Below are positions 15,764-24,418 of a stretch of 64,000 nucleotides of DNA, one piece after another. Each line of letters starts with the position of its first letter. Position 1 is the stretch's first letter. Made by a program: the position numbers and the translations under genes. This DNA is from Singulisphaera sp. GP187 (GTDB lineage: Bacteria; Planctomycetota; GCA-002687715), in contig CAMDTN010000002.1 in the NCBI GenBank assembly GCA_945907755.1, forward strand, positions 64,055 to 128,054, given 5' to 3'. The notes under the pieces were generated by a model, which was not told the DNA's origin, made no database searches, and was given only the letters and a program-made list of their open reading frames with translations.

Positions 15764-18013
15764 ATGGCGGTGGATCGATCTCGTCTCCTGGATGCGGCAT
15801 TCCTCGCGGCGCTTGACAGCGCGCCTACCGCCGCATCTGCGGCCTCTTTGGATGCAGCGGTGCATGGCAGCGCCTGCAACGGGCGCACTTTGTTGGAGCT
15901 GTACGAGTCGCAGGTGATGGCGCGGCACTTAGACCTTGAAGCGCGCGAGTTGAAGCGTCGCAACGAGGGCTTTTACACCATCGGCAGCAGTGGGCACGAA
16001 GGCAACGCGGTGCTTGGGCGTCTGCTGCGTGCGACAGACCCAGCCTTTTTGCACTACCGCAGTGGTGCACTAATGTTGGAACGCGCCCGCCAGCAGCCCG
16101 GCGCGACGCCGCTTTTCGATGTGCTGCTTTCGTTGGTTGCCTCCAGCGACGACCCCGCATCAGGCGGGCGGCATAAAGTGTTCGGCTCGCCAACGCAATG
16201 GGTACCACCGCAAACCAGCACCATCGCTTCGCACTTGCCCAAAGCCCTAGGCTGCGCCTTCGGGATCGAACGCGCACGCGCGCTTGGCGTCGCGCTGCCT
16301 ATTCCGCAAGACTCTATTGTGCTGTGCAGTTTCGGCGACGCTAGTTGCAACCACAATGTGGCCCAAGGCGCGTTCAACACCGCAGCTTGGTGTGCGCATC
16401 AACACTTGCCCCTGCCGTTGCTGTTCTTGTGCGAAGACAACGGCATCGGCATCAGCGTGCGCACGCCGCAAGGCTGGGTGGAGAAGCGCATGCGCGCGCA
16501 TCCGGGGCTTCACTACGTGGCAGGCGACGGGTTGGATTTGTTGTCTGCCTTTGCTGCCGCCAGCGAAGCTGTGGCCTATTGCCGCGAACGCCGTCGCCCT
16601 GTGTTCTTGCATCTGCGCACGGTGCGCTTGTTGGGTCACGCGGGTAGCGATGTGGAAAGCGAGTACCGCGAGCGCAGCGAAATCGAGGCTGCTGAAGCAC
16701 TGGACCCACTGGTGGCGAGCGCTCGACTGCTCTTGCAGCACGGGCTGGATACAGCCGCAGGCTTGCGCGAGCAGTACGAGTCCATCCGCCGGCGCGTGGC
16801 AGCAGCGTCGCGTGAAGCTGCGCGGCGTCCGAAATTGACCAGCGCGGCGCGAGTGGTGGCGCCACTAGCTCCGCTCGATGTTGTCGCGATCGCTGCAGAG
16901 GCCGGGCGTGTGGCCGCGCCTGCCGCGCGCAAGGAATGCCTGCATGCAGGAGAGGAACTGCCAGAACTCAGCCTGCGTCCGCGCCATTTGGCTGTGCAGA
17001 TCAACCGAGTGCTGCAAGAGACTCTCGCCAAAGACCCGGCCACGTTTCTCTGTGGTGAAGATGTGGCGCGCAAAGGCGGCGTCTATCACGTCACGACTGG
17101 GCTTGCAGAAACTTTCGGTGATGGGCGAGTGTTCAACACGCTGCTGGATGAAACGAGCATCCTTGGCCTTGCCATTGGTGCCGCGCATCTTGGTTTCGTG
17201 CCGCTGCCCGAGATTCAGTACCTCGCGTATTTGCACAACGCGGAAGACCAATTGCGCTCTGAGGCCTGCTCGTTGCAATTCTTTAGCAATGGTGCCTACC
17301 GCAACCCCATGGTGGTGCGCATCGCTGCGCTGGGCTACCAAAAAGGCTTCGGCGGGCACTTCCACAACGACAGCAGCACCGCAGTGCTACGCGACATTCC
17401 GGGGTTGGTGGTGGCGCTGCCGTGCCGTGGTGACGACGCGGTGCGCATGTTCCGCACAGCGCATGCCGCGGCCCGCGTGAGCGGCGCCGTCGTGGCATTC
17501 TTAGAGCCCATCGCGTTGTACATGACCAAAGATTTGCATGCCGATGGCGACGGCTTGTGGTTGACAACCTATCCCGCCCCCGGTGAATCCGTGCCCATCG
17601 GAGCAGCCCGCGTGCACGCTGAAGGCGAGGGCGCAGATTTGTGCATCATCACCTATGGCAACGGTGTGTGGATGTCGCTGCGCGCGGCGCACAAGTTGCT
17701 TGGCAGCAGCGTGCGCGTGGTGGATTTGCGTTGGCTGCGCCCGTTGGACCGCGCATGCATCGTTGCTGAAGCGCAGCGCGCTGGCCGAGTGCTGATCGTG
17801 GACGAAGGGCGTCGCAGTGGCGGTGTGCACGAAGCGGTGGCCGCCGTGATTTTGGAAGAACTGCAAGAGTGCATGCCGCGCGTTGCCACCGTGTGTGGCG
17901 AAGACACCTACATTCCCTTGGGCCCTGCCGCCGGAACGGTGCTGCCCAGCGAAGACAGCATTCTGGCTGCTGCGCAACGGTTGCTGGCCGTGCCCCGTGG
18001 GGGCAAAGCATGA
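15764..18013 (+). CDS. 2-oxoacid dehydrogenase E1 component, alpha and beta subunits fused
   Basis: 749 residues. Residues ~30-370 are an E1-alpha domain with the thiamine diphosphate motif GDASCNHNVAQGAFN, followed by LFLCEDNGIGIS. Residues ~410-745 are an E1-beta domain (FLCGEDVARKGGVYHVTTGL, DETSILGLAIGAA, EIQYLAYLHNAEDQL, VVDLRWLRPLD, VDEGRRSGG). The fusion performs decarboxylation of a 2-oxoacid and reductive acylation of the E2 lipoyl domain. The alpha/beta pattern is closest to branched-chain 2-oxoacid or acetoin-type E1 rather than AceE. No E2 or E3 gene is adjacent, so it must use partners encoded elsewhere. Start: MAVDRS at 15764; ATG 15731 is in frame upstream. The stop overlaps the acyltransferase start (ATGA). 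Confidence 0.87.
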   Translation: MAVDRSRLLDAAFLAALDSAPTAASAASLDAAVHGSACNGRTLLELYESQVMARHLDLEARELKRRNEGFYTIGSSGHEGNAVLGRLLRATDPAFLHYRSGALMLERARQQPGATPLFDVLLSLVASSDDPASGGRHKVFGSPTQWVPPQTSTIASHLPKALGCAFGIERARALGVALPIPQDSIVLCSFGDASCNHNVAQGAFNTAAWCAHQHLPLPLLFLCEDNGIGISVRTPQGWVEKRMRAHPGLHYVAGDGLDLLSAFAAASEAVAYCRERRRPVFLHLRTVRLLGHAGSDVESEYRERSEIEAAEALDPLVASARLLLQHGLDTAAGLREQYESIRRRVAAASREAARRPKLTSAARVVAPLAPLDVVAIAAEAGRVAAPAARKECLHAGEELPELSLRPRHLAVQINRVLQETLAKDPATFLCGEDVARKGGVYHVTTGLAETFGDGRVFNTLLDETSILGLAIGAAHLGFVPLPEIQYLAYLHNAEDQLRSEACSLQFFSNGAYRNPMVVRIAALGYQKGFGGHFHNDSSTAVLRDIPGLVVALPCRGDDAVRMFRTAHAAARVSGAVVAFLEPIALYMTKDLHADGDGLWLTTYPAPGESVPIGAARVHAEGEGADLCIITYGNGVWMSLRAAHKLLGSSVRVVDLRWLRPLDRACIVAEAQRAGRVLIVDEGRRSGGVHEAVAAVILEELQECMPRVATVCGEDTYIPLGPAAGTVLPSEDSILAAAQRLLAVPRGGKA

Positions 18014-19047
18014 AGCGCGTAGCACTGCTGTGCCCCGGACGCGGGGCTTATGCGCGGACAGAATTGGGTTCGTTGACGCGCAAGGCCGCGAGCGATGCAC
18101 GCGCGCAGAGCGTGTTGCAGCGGCTGGACAGCGCACGTAAGGGCGCTGCAAGCGTTGGCGCACTGGATTCTTCCGAGCGCTTCTCGTCGCAGCACCTCGC
18201 GGGCGAAAATGCCGCGGCGCTCATCTTCAGCGGAACACTGATGGATGCCGTCACGCTGCGCAGCGACTTGGAACTGGTGGCCGTTGGCGGGAACTCCATG
18301 GGTTTCTATAGCGCGTTGGCAGTGTCCGGCGCGCTGGGTTTGGAACAGGGGTTTCTCTTGGCGGACGCCATGGGCACCTACCAGCGCGATGGCGTGGTGG
18401 GTGGGCAAGTCATCGTGCCGGTGTGCGATGACGAATGGCGCGCCGACGCTGCGGCGGTTGCTGCCGTCGACGCGGCGTTGCTGCAAGTGCAGCGCGAAGG
18501 CCTGCAGGTGGCGCACAGCATTCATCTCGGCGGGCACGCGGTGTTGGCGGGCGACGACGCAGCAGTGAAGCGCTTGTTGCAATTACTGCCCAAGCGCCGC
18601 ATTGGTGAGCGCGAGTATCCCTTCCAGTTGCTGGGTCACAGCGCGTTCCACACTCCGTTGATGATGCCTACCAGCACTAAGGCGCAGGCGCGCTTCGAAG
18701 GGCTCAGTTGGTCTGCGCCGCGCTTGCCGTTGGTGGATGGGCGCGGTTGCGTGTTTATGCCGCGCACGGCGTGCCCGCAAGAACTGTGGCGCTACACCCT
18801 TGGCACGCAGGTCACAGACACCTTCGATTTCACTTTGGCGGTGCGCGTCATCCTGCGCGAATTCGCTCCCGACGCGCTGGTGCTGCTGGGCCCGGGCGAT
18901 TCGTTGGGCAGCCCCGTGGCACAAGTGCTCATTCAAGAGGGCTGGCAGGGTTTGCACTGCCGCAGCGACTTCATCAAGCGGCAGCAGAGCGCAGAACCGA
19001 TTGTGCTTTCGTTTGCTCGGGACGAACAGCGCGCCTTCGTGGTTTAG
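18010..19047 (+). CDS. FabD-like acyltransferase with altered substrate pocket
   Basis: 345 residues in the acyl-CoA:ACP transacylase fold. The nucleophile is Ser96 in GNSMG (usual GHSxG), and the catalytic His is in SAFHTPLM (His214). Aligned by eye to E. coli FabD, the arginine that binds the malonyl carboxylate (Arg117, in EMRGKFM) is Met121 here (DAMGTYQ), and the His before the Ser is Asn. Loss of that Arg is known to favour neutral acyl groups over malonyl in acyltransferases. The gene is fused by ATGA to a 2-oxoacid dehydrogenase E1 gene, so a role in moving a short or branched acyl group made by that complex is plausible (inference). No ketosynthase or ACP gene is near. Confidence 0.78.
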   Translation: MKRVALLCPGRGAYARTELGSLTRKAASDARAQSVLQRLDSARKGAASVGALDSSERFSSQHLAGENAAALIFSGTLMDAVTLRSDLELVAVGGNSMGFYSALAVSGALGLEQGFLLADAMGTYQRDGVVGGQVIVPVCDDEWRADAAAVAAVDAALLQVQREGLQVAHSIHLGGHAVLAGDDAAVKRLLQLLPKRRIGEREYPFQLLGHSAFHTPLMMPTSTKAQARFEGLSWSAPRLPLVDGRGCVFMPRTACPQELWRYTLGTQVTDTFDFTLAVRVILREFAPDALVLLGPGDSLGSPVAQVLIQEGWQGLHCRSDFIKRQQSAEPIVLSFARDEQRAFVV

Positions 19048-19054
19048 TGCGCGT

Positions 19055-21115
19055 TCAGAGCAGTGCTTGCTGGATGCTGTGCGTCGCTTGCATTTCCGCC
19101 GTCGTTAGACGCTGCAACGCTTCCACCAGCACGCCCACCGCTCGCACGCGCAGCGGCCCAGCTTTTAAGTCCTTGGCTTGACGCAAACTGGGCAAGGGGA
19201 ACGCGCTGTAGCCATCGGCAGGGTCGATGCCCACCAGCACATTGCGGAAGCCTGGGCGACCTGCCTCCATGTCCGCGTGCAGCAAATGTCGCGGCAAGTT
19301 GGCCAGCAAGCGGTTGGCACCGATCAATCTCGTCGGGTCGGGGTCGCTGCTTGCAGCGCGCGCGATTTGCACTGCCAGTGCAAGCGCAGCGGTTTGCAGC
19401 GATCGCAGCGCCGTGTCGATGGCGGAGAGTTCGGCGGAACTGAGTCCAGCGCGCACTTTCTCGAATTCGCTTGCAGCCCAGCGCGCTTGGGCCACGACAT
19501 CGAACGCGAGCAAAGTGCTGTCCGCTGCAGCCCACGCGATGGATGCCGTTGTGCAGGCCACATCGCTCGTGCGCCGCCCTTCGGGGTCTGCGAAGCGCTG
19601 CATGTATTGGAAAGTGTCGTAGGCCGAGTGATAAACGCCGTAAGGGCCTTCCGATCCGACGCTCACGCTGGGTGTCGCGAAGCGCTGCAAGAAGGGCGCG
19701 TGGTCCGATCCACCACCAGCCACCCGTGGCGTCCATTCGGTAGGTTCGGTGCGCGCAGCCAGCGCGGTGCGCACGAAGTGGCCAGCCTCAGGCGCCGCGC
19801 TCACAGTGAACTCGGGGCCAGTGATGCTGGCGTCGAGGTTCAAACACAGCGCTTGTCCTGCGTACAGTGCGCGCTCGTGCGTTTCGGCGTATTCCGCGCT
19901 GCCGATAATCCCGAATTCTTCTGCATCAAAGGAACAGAAGGTGATGGTGCGTGCTGGACGCAGTCCTTGGGCTGCAAGTCGCCCGATGAGCTCGGCACAT
20001 TCCAGCAACGCAGCTGTGCCCCCGGCGTTATCGACGCAGCCAGGGCCCCAAGAGTCGCGATGCGCGGACAGCATCACGCTGACGTGCGGGTCTATCGTTC
20101 CGCGCACTTCGGCGATGACATTCTGGATGGTGCGCGTGCGCCATTCCGAGCGCGCGCTCAAACGCAGCATCACTTTCGCGTCGCCACCAAGGTGATAGGT
20201 GAATGGCAGCGCGCCTTGAAAACCGGTAGGTACAACCGGGCCTCCCAGTGCGCTCAACAGCGTGCTCGCATCGGCGGCCGTGATGGCGATGCCACCGATC
20301 GCTGGGATGCCCACGGCGTCTTGCAGCGCCAAACGCGTCGCGCCGGGCAGTGCGCCAACTCCGGGCGTCAGTGGATCGCCCATGATTTGACCGATGTCGA
20401 GTGCCGAACCCCGCTGCAATGAATCCATCGGACGCCACGGGCCCTTGGGCCACACATCGCCGCGCACAAAACCGTCATCTTGCGGGTCGCAGTAAAGCAC
20501 CAGCGCCGCCAAGCCATGCTCTGCAGCGATGCGCAGCTTGGTGCCGCGATAACTGCCGCCATAGCGCGCAATGCCGATAGCGCCTTGCACTGCGACTCCT
20601 GCGCTGGCCACCGCAGCGTAGTCCGCCGCCAACCCGCGGTTCAGATAGACCACACGCCCCGTGGCTTCGGTGTCTGGCGAAAACGCGAGCACTGGCAGCA
20701 TTGGCGTGCTCTCTGCAGCTTGCGCCAAGGGTGCTTCGGTCAGCGTGGCCTTCCACGCGAAGGGCGCCAGCATTTCTACACTCGCTTCGAGTGGCCACGG
20801 AAGCAGCACTTCGTGTTCTTCGATGCGCGCGTTCAAACCGTGCAAGAGGAACTGTTGTTGCACATGCAATGCCGCCAGCCGCGATTCCGCGCTGCCCGCG
20901 AGGCGCGAATTGTTGCTGAGCGTTTTGAGATGCGCGCTGCACCGTGCGGGGCTGGTGTGGGCGCGCATGCGCGCCAATGCCAACTGCATTTGCGGCGCGG
21001 CGACAGAAGGAGCCAGCCCGCGAGTGGCGGGAAGTTTGGAATCAGGCTCTGCGGGCCCCAGCTCGGCACAGGCCGTGGCCAGCAGCAGCAGCAGGACAAG
21101 GCGATGCAATTTCAT
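19055..21115 (-). CDS. M28-family metallopeptidase lipoprotein (glutamate carboxypeptidase II-like)
   Basis: 686 residues. The N-terminus is a lipoprotein signal (LVLLLLLATAC, Cys near residue 15). A PA domain (about residues 150-300) interrupts the peptidase fold. The co-catalytic zinc ligands of M28 are all visible: His and Asp in SAHRDSW...VDNAGG, the EE pair in SFDAEEFGIIGSAEY, Asp in LNLDASI and His in GGSDHAPFLQRF. A C-terminal helical domain resembles the transferrin-receptor dimerisation domain. It should be a periplasmic or surface carboxy- or aminopeptidase. It is the last gene of the FHA-AlkP-M28 run (31-base gap), and its stop faces the acyltransferase stop seven bases away. ATG 21115 is chosen since it starts the signal peptide. 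Confidence 0.87.
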   Translation of the reverse strand: MKLHRLVLLLLLATACAELGPAEPDSKLPATRGLAPSVAAPQMQLALARMRAHTSPARCSAHLKTLSNNSRLAGSAESRLAALHVQQQFLLHGLNARIEEHEVLLPWPLEASVEMLAPFAWKATLTEAPLAQAAESTPMLPVLAFSPDTEATGRVVYLNRGLAADYAAVASAGVAVQGAIGIARYGGSYRGTKLRIAAEHGLAALVLYCDPQDDGFVRGDVWPKGPWRPMDSLQRGSALDIGQIMGDPLTPGVGALPGATRLALQDAVGIPAIGGIAITAADASTLLSALGGPVVPTGFQGALPFTYHLGGDAKVMLRLSARSEWRTRTIQNVIAEVRGTIDPHVSVMLSAHRDSWGPGCVDNAGGTAALLECAELIGRLAAQGLRPARTITFCSFDAEEFGIIGSAEYAETHERALYAGQALCLNLDASITGPEFTVSAAPEAGHFVRTALAARTEPTEWTPRVAGGGSDHAPFLQRFATPSVSVGSEGPYGVYHSAYDTFQYMQRFADPEGRRTSDVACTTASIAWAAADSTLLAFDVVAQARWAASEFEKVRAGLSSAELSAIDTALRSLQTAALALAVQIARAASSDPDPTRLIGANRLLANLPRHLLHADMEAGRPGFRNVLVGIDPADGYSAFPLPSLRQAKDLKAGPLRVRAVGVLVEALQRLTTAEMQATHSIQQALL

Positions 21116-21146
21116 GGGCAGATTCTGATGTCGCGATGCGGACGGC

Positions 21147-22064
21147 TCAAGCCAGCACGGCGCGCAGCACGTTGCCGCGCGCACCTTGCAGCTTGAGGCC
21201 CAACGCGTGGGCCACGGTGGGGGCTACATCCAAAGATGATCCGCCGTTGCGCACGAGGCCTAAGGATTTGAACGCCGGCCCGCAGAAAAGCAGGGCCATG
21301 CGCGGCGGTTCTTTCGCATCGGCCACAGGGCGCGGCAGAGCTGCCAGCACCAGCGATGCCGTTGTTGCAGCTATCTCTGCCAGCCCGCGATCCAACCCTG
21401 CAAACCATGCGGAGCGATTGTCCTCGGGTGCATCCAACAACAGCGTTGTTAGAGGCGCATTCATGCGCGTCGAGATTCTGTTCGCTGCTTGCACCGCAGT
21501 GAAAAGCACCTTGTCGGCGCCGCTGCCTGGGTCCAGCAACCCGGCCGCGATGGTCTCGCGCAAGGCCAACGCTGTTGCGCTGCTGCGTGCTGATTGCCCC
21601 AACACTTGCAGTGCCATTTCCAGCGCAGGGCTAAGCGCCGCTGGTGGCGGCAGCGTGCAGCGACTCATTCCCTGAGCACTGAAGCGCAGCGTCGAGAGAC
21701 TTTCCGGCACAACGGTGTGCAGCGCTTCCACAGGGCCGGAAGCGATGAGTGGGCAACAGAGGTCCGCGCGCAAGGCCAGTTCAGCGACGCTTGGCTGCAG
21801 TTCTGCGTTCAGCGCAGCGACATCATTGCTGCGCAGCAGCGCGTTCCACTGCGAGGTGGCGTCGTTGCCGACGGCTTTGGCCGCGGCGTATACGCTGCCA
21901 GCTGCTGCCAACGTCTTCCATGCCGTGAGCGCGGTCATTTCTTCGGGTGCCGCGTGCCGCACCACCGCGAAAATGATGCGGGGCGCTGCGGCTAGGTTGC
22001 GCCGCCACAGTGCCGCAGCCAGCAACGCCGCACCGATGCCAAGAGCTTCACGCCGCGTATTCAT
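21147..22064 (-). CDS. Tat-exported protein with AlkP-superfamily-like C-terminus
   Basis: 305 residues beginning MNTRREALGIGAALLAAAL, a twin-arginine-like leader. The C-terminus (LLFCGPAFKSLGLVRNGGSSLDVAPTVAHALGL) closely follows the ending of alkaline phosphatase/sulfatase-type enzymes, where this segment surrounds the metal site. However, the N-terminal Asp-Gly-nucleophile motif and the DxxxH motif of that superfamily are not evident, so it may be a degenerate or remote member. The region between is Ala/Leu-rich and helical. The start codon overlaps the stop of the FHA gene (ATGA), which implies coupled expression. I cannot name a substrate. Confidence 0.5.
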   Translation of the reverse strand: MNTRREALGIGAALLAAALWRRNLAAAPRIIFAVVRHAAPEEMTALTAWKTLAAAGSVYAAAKAVGNDATSQWNALLRSNDVAALNAELQPSVAELALRADLCCPLIASGPVEALHTVVPESLSTLRFSAQGMSRCTLPPPAALSPALEMALQVLGQSARSSATALALRETIAAGLLDPGSGADKVLFTAVQAANRISTRMNAPLTTLLLDAPEDNRSAWFAGLDRGLAEIAATTASLVLAALPRPVADAKEPPRMALLFCGPAFKSLGLVRNGGSSLDVAPTVAHALGLKLQGARGNVLRAVLA

Positions 22065-24082
22065 GGCCCGTACCTTCTGGACTCTGCACTGAAGAGAACC
22101 GCCGCCACCAGTTCGTTGCGTTGCGCGGCGGGCGTCGAGCGGAACAGTTCCAACTCGGCCGTGCTGGGAGAGCGTTGCAAACAGCGCTTGATGCAGTCGC
22201 TCCACGCGGCTTCGTCGGCGGGCGCGGTCAGCGTCAGTAACAGCGGCAGCGTGGCCACTGCATCAGCACCACCGATGGCGCGCAGTTCTTGCGTGCGCCG
22301 TTCGACTTCGCCCGGCCGGGGCAGGCGCGCTAACCCGTGCACGATGGCGGCCGCCACCAGTTGGTCAGGTGCCATGTTGCGCGCTGCAGCTTTGCTCCGC
22401 TGCTCAGGACTCAGCCATTCCAATTGCAGCGCGGCGAGTGCACGCGGGTCTTGCGCTACACGGAAAATGGCACGGCGTGTGCCATCCGCATCCAAGGCTG
22501 CGCCCAAGCACCTGCGTGCTTCGCCTTCAACGAGCCTGCGGAAAAACCCCGGCTGCCGCGCGAGGATGTTCAGCAGATCTTCCGCTGATGCTCCGCGTTC
22601 CCCGAACAAGGCCACGCGCTCGCCGCGCAACATGTGCTCCGCGGCGGTGCGTAGGTCTGCATCGTCACACTGCGGGGCAGGCAAGTACATGCGCAGCAAG
22701 GCAGCCGCCAACATCGTGCGATCGGTCTCGCTGATTAATGCAGCCTCTGCCAATTGGCGCATGGCTTCGGGCAGGCTCATCGACCCGCTCGCCAATGCAC
22801 TCACCATGCCTTCTGGTGGCTCGCCCGTGCGCAGCGGTGCCGCCATTTCTGCGAGGCGCGCGCGTGCACATTCTGCGTTGGCGAGCAGTGCTGTGATGCT
22901 GTCTGCTGCGCTGCTGTGGAGCGCTTCGCTCAACTCGTCGGGCAGGGGCGGGCGGCGCAAGAGGTCGAGGTACAGCGCGGTCACTGCACGGCAGTCCGGC
23001 GCAGGGCCAGTAAGACGGCCTTGACCATCCAGGAGCCCCGCGGCCTGCACTTCCGCGAGCTCTCTGAACTCGCCGCGCACACGACAGCGGCCAAGGACAG
23101 CCCATGCGTCGTCGGCAGCAGGTTGCAACTTGGTCAGGCGTCCTGCAGCCGCACGCTGTTCGGTCAGCAGTTCGTGTTCTGCGCACCACTGCATGAGTGC
23201 GCGCAGTGCGACAGGGTTGCGCGCGCGGCTGGCACGGGCGTTGTGGATGGCGTTGTAGTCAGGCTTGAACGCAACGGCATTGATGCTGGCGATGGTTTCT
23301 GTGCTGACGCGCAGCGGCGGGCCACCGGCGCTAGGCTGCAACAGCAGCGTTTCGCAGTCGCCGCCATCGAGGAGTTCGCCTTCGTGCACCGTGCCGTCCC
23401 GCAGCTGCACGCGCCGCACTGGTGCCGACGGCGCGGCGGGCGCTGCAGTAGGTTCTGTTGTCTCGGGCTCAGTGGCATCTGGCGCTGCTGCGTCCTCTGC
23501 ATTGTGGCTTGGAGGCAATGTGCCGCTTGCGGGGCCTGGCACTGTCACTGGCATGTTGTCCGCGTGCAAAGGCGTTGCTGCATCCGGCACCGGGGCGGCA
23601 TCATGATGCGACGCGGCAGCGGAGTCCGGTGCTTCAGCGGCAGAGAACTCGAGAAACAGAAAGAAACCTGCAACGGCTACAGCCACGAGACTCAGCATCA
23701 GCGCCAGCGCCTTCGAAGCACTTCGCGAAGGTGGCGTGGTGAGTGCCGCAGCGTCGACTGCTGCGGATGCGATGGTGATAGTCAACTGCTGCAGTTCGCA
23801 GCGCACGGCGCCGAAGCGCAACTGCTGCCCACCGCGCGCCGCAGTGGGGGCACTAATGCGGATGTCATCAACGAAGGTGCCGTTGCTGCTGTCCAAGTCG
23901 GTCACCAGCACATGGTCTTGCGCAGGTTCTAGGCGCGCATGGAAGCGCGAGATGGTGCTGTCCTCGAGGCGAATGGTGGCGTTGTCGCCGCGGCCGACTA
24001 GGGCCCCAGCATGAGGCAGTGGCACGGTGCGATCATCGAGGATCGCGTTGCGGATGCGCAGTTGGAAGGGCGGGGCGGGCAT
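22061..24082 (-). CDS. FHA-domain transmembrane protein with planctomycete C-terminal domain
   Basis: 673 residues. Residues ~5-100 form an FHA phosphothreonine-binding domain with the conserved Gly-Arg (VGRGDNA), Ser-xx-His (STISRFHA) and SSNGT motifs. One membrane helix (about residues 122-142, LALMLSLVAVAVAGFFLFL) follows, so the FHA domain is cytoplasmic. Then comes a Pro/Ala/Thr-rich linker, an RQLRDGTVHEGELL-like small beta motif, and a ~350-residue helical domain with RRPPLPDEL, RLPRPGEVERR and RSPSTAELEL repeats, the 'RxPxxxE' pattern seen at the ends of planctomycete DUF1549/DUF1553 proteins. It probably links phosphorylation signals to an exterior structure (inference). No Ser/Thr kinase is nearby. 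There is no strong ribosome site upstream; a 230-base structured leader or separate RNA precedes it. Confidence 0.75.
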   Translation of the reverse strand: MPAPPFQLRIRNAILDDRTVPLPHAGALVGRGDNATIRLEDSTISRFHARLEPAQDHVLVTDLDSSNGTFVDDIRISAPTAARGGQQLRFGAVRCELQQLTITIASAAVDAAALTTPPSRSASKALALMLSLVAVAVAGFFLFLEFSAAEAPDSAAASHHDAAPVPDAATPLHADNMPVTVPGPASGTLPPSHNAEDAAAPDATEPETTEPTAAPAAPSAPVRRVQLRDGTVHEGELLDGGDCETLLLQPSAGGPPLRVSTETIASINAVAFKPDYNAIHNARASRARNPVALRALMQWCAEHELLTEQRAAAGRLTKLQPAADDAWAVLGRCRVRGEFRELAEVQAAGLLDGQGRLTGPAPDCRAVTALYLDLLRRPPLPDELSEALHSSAADSITALLANAECARARLAEMAAPLRTGEPPEGMVSALASGSMSLPEAMRQLAEAALISETDRTMLAAALLRMYLPAPQCDDADLRTAAEHMLRGERVALFGERGASAEDLLNILARQPGFFRRLVEGEARRCLGAALDADGTRRAIFRVAQDPRALAALQLEWLSPEQRSKAAARNMAPDQLVAAAIVHGLARLPRPGEVERRTQELRAIGGADAVATLPLLLTLTAPADEAAWSDCIKRCLQRSPSTAELELFRSTPAAQRNELVAAVLFSAESRRYGP

Positions 24083-24140
24083 GGCGACCGCTGCGATGGT
24101 ATGCGCTGCGCCGCACCTGCGTGCGCGGCGTGGCGCGGAG

Positions 24141-24320
24141 AAAAAGGGAGACCCCGGGGGGAATCACTCGGCCCGGGGTCTCAGTTGTTCGACGCGCGCA
24201 CGCGTGCGGGTTACGGGTCCGCACACGAACAGCAGCGCCGAAATTCGTGCCTCATGGAGCACAGGCACAGCCGGGGAAAACGGTCGCGCCTCCCAAAGGC
24301 TTCATGGAAGCCAGTGGGAG
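24141..24320 (-). ncRNA. candidate structured small RNA or regulatory leader, about 180 nt
   Basis: Read on the minus strand, the transcript predicted from the promoter at 24325-24353 folds into four consecutive hairpins. Hairpin 1 pairs 24315-24320 with 24290-24295 and 24307-24312 with 24298-24303 around a 2x2 internal loop. Hairpin 2 pairs 24263-24268 with 24247-24252. Hairpin 3 pairs 24226-24230 with 24187-24191 and 24219-24224 with 24204-24209. Hairpin 4 is an 11-bp perfect stem (24172-24182 with 24148-24158) followed by CCTTTTT (24147-24141), a textbook intrinsic terminator. The RNA ends 58 bases before the FHA start codon, so it could be an independent sRNA or an attenuating leader for that operon. 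I do not recognise 6S, tmRNA, SRP, RNase P or a known riboswitch core in it. Confidence 0.6.
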
Positions 24321-24324
24321 GGTC

Positions 24325-24353
24325 AATATAGGCAGGTGGTTCCAAGGGGTCAA
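24325..24353 (-). promoter_or_regulatory. sigma70-type promoter, minus strand
   Basis: On the minus strand TTGACC (24353-24348) is followed after exactly 17 bases by TATATT (24330-24325). Both hexamers match the housekeeping consensus at five of six positions. The predicted transcription start lies near 24318-24320, at the foot of the first hairpin of the candidate RNA. Confidence 0.65.
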
Positions 24354-24390
24354 CGCATCCTGCCAAGGAATCTTGAGCAACGGACTTCGG

Positions 24391-24418
24391 TTGGCATTAA
24401 TAGCCATAGTAGTATGCT
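24391..24418 (+). promoter_or_regulatory. sigma70-type promoter, plus strand
   Basis: TTGGCA (24391-24396), a 16-base AT-rich spacer and TATGCT (24413-24418). It would drive the two carboxypeptidase-regulatory repeat genes with a leader of about 160 bases. The same -10 hexamer TATGCT occurs in the promoter of the 21-residue peptide gene at 42983. Confidence 0.5.

Noticed and set aside
24141-24320. 6S RNA, tmRNA, SRP RNA or RNase P RNA as identity of the structured transcript
   Set aside because: The 5' and 3' ends do not pair, and none of the conserved core motifs of these RNAs is present.
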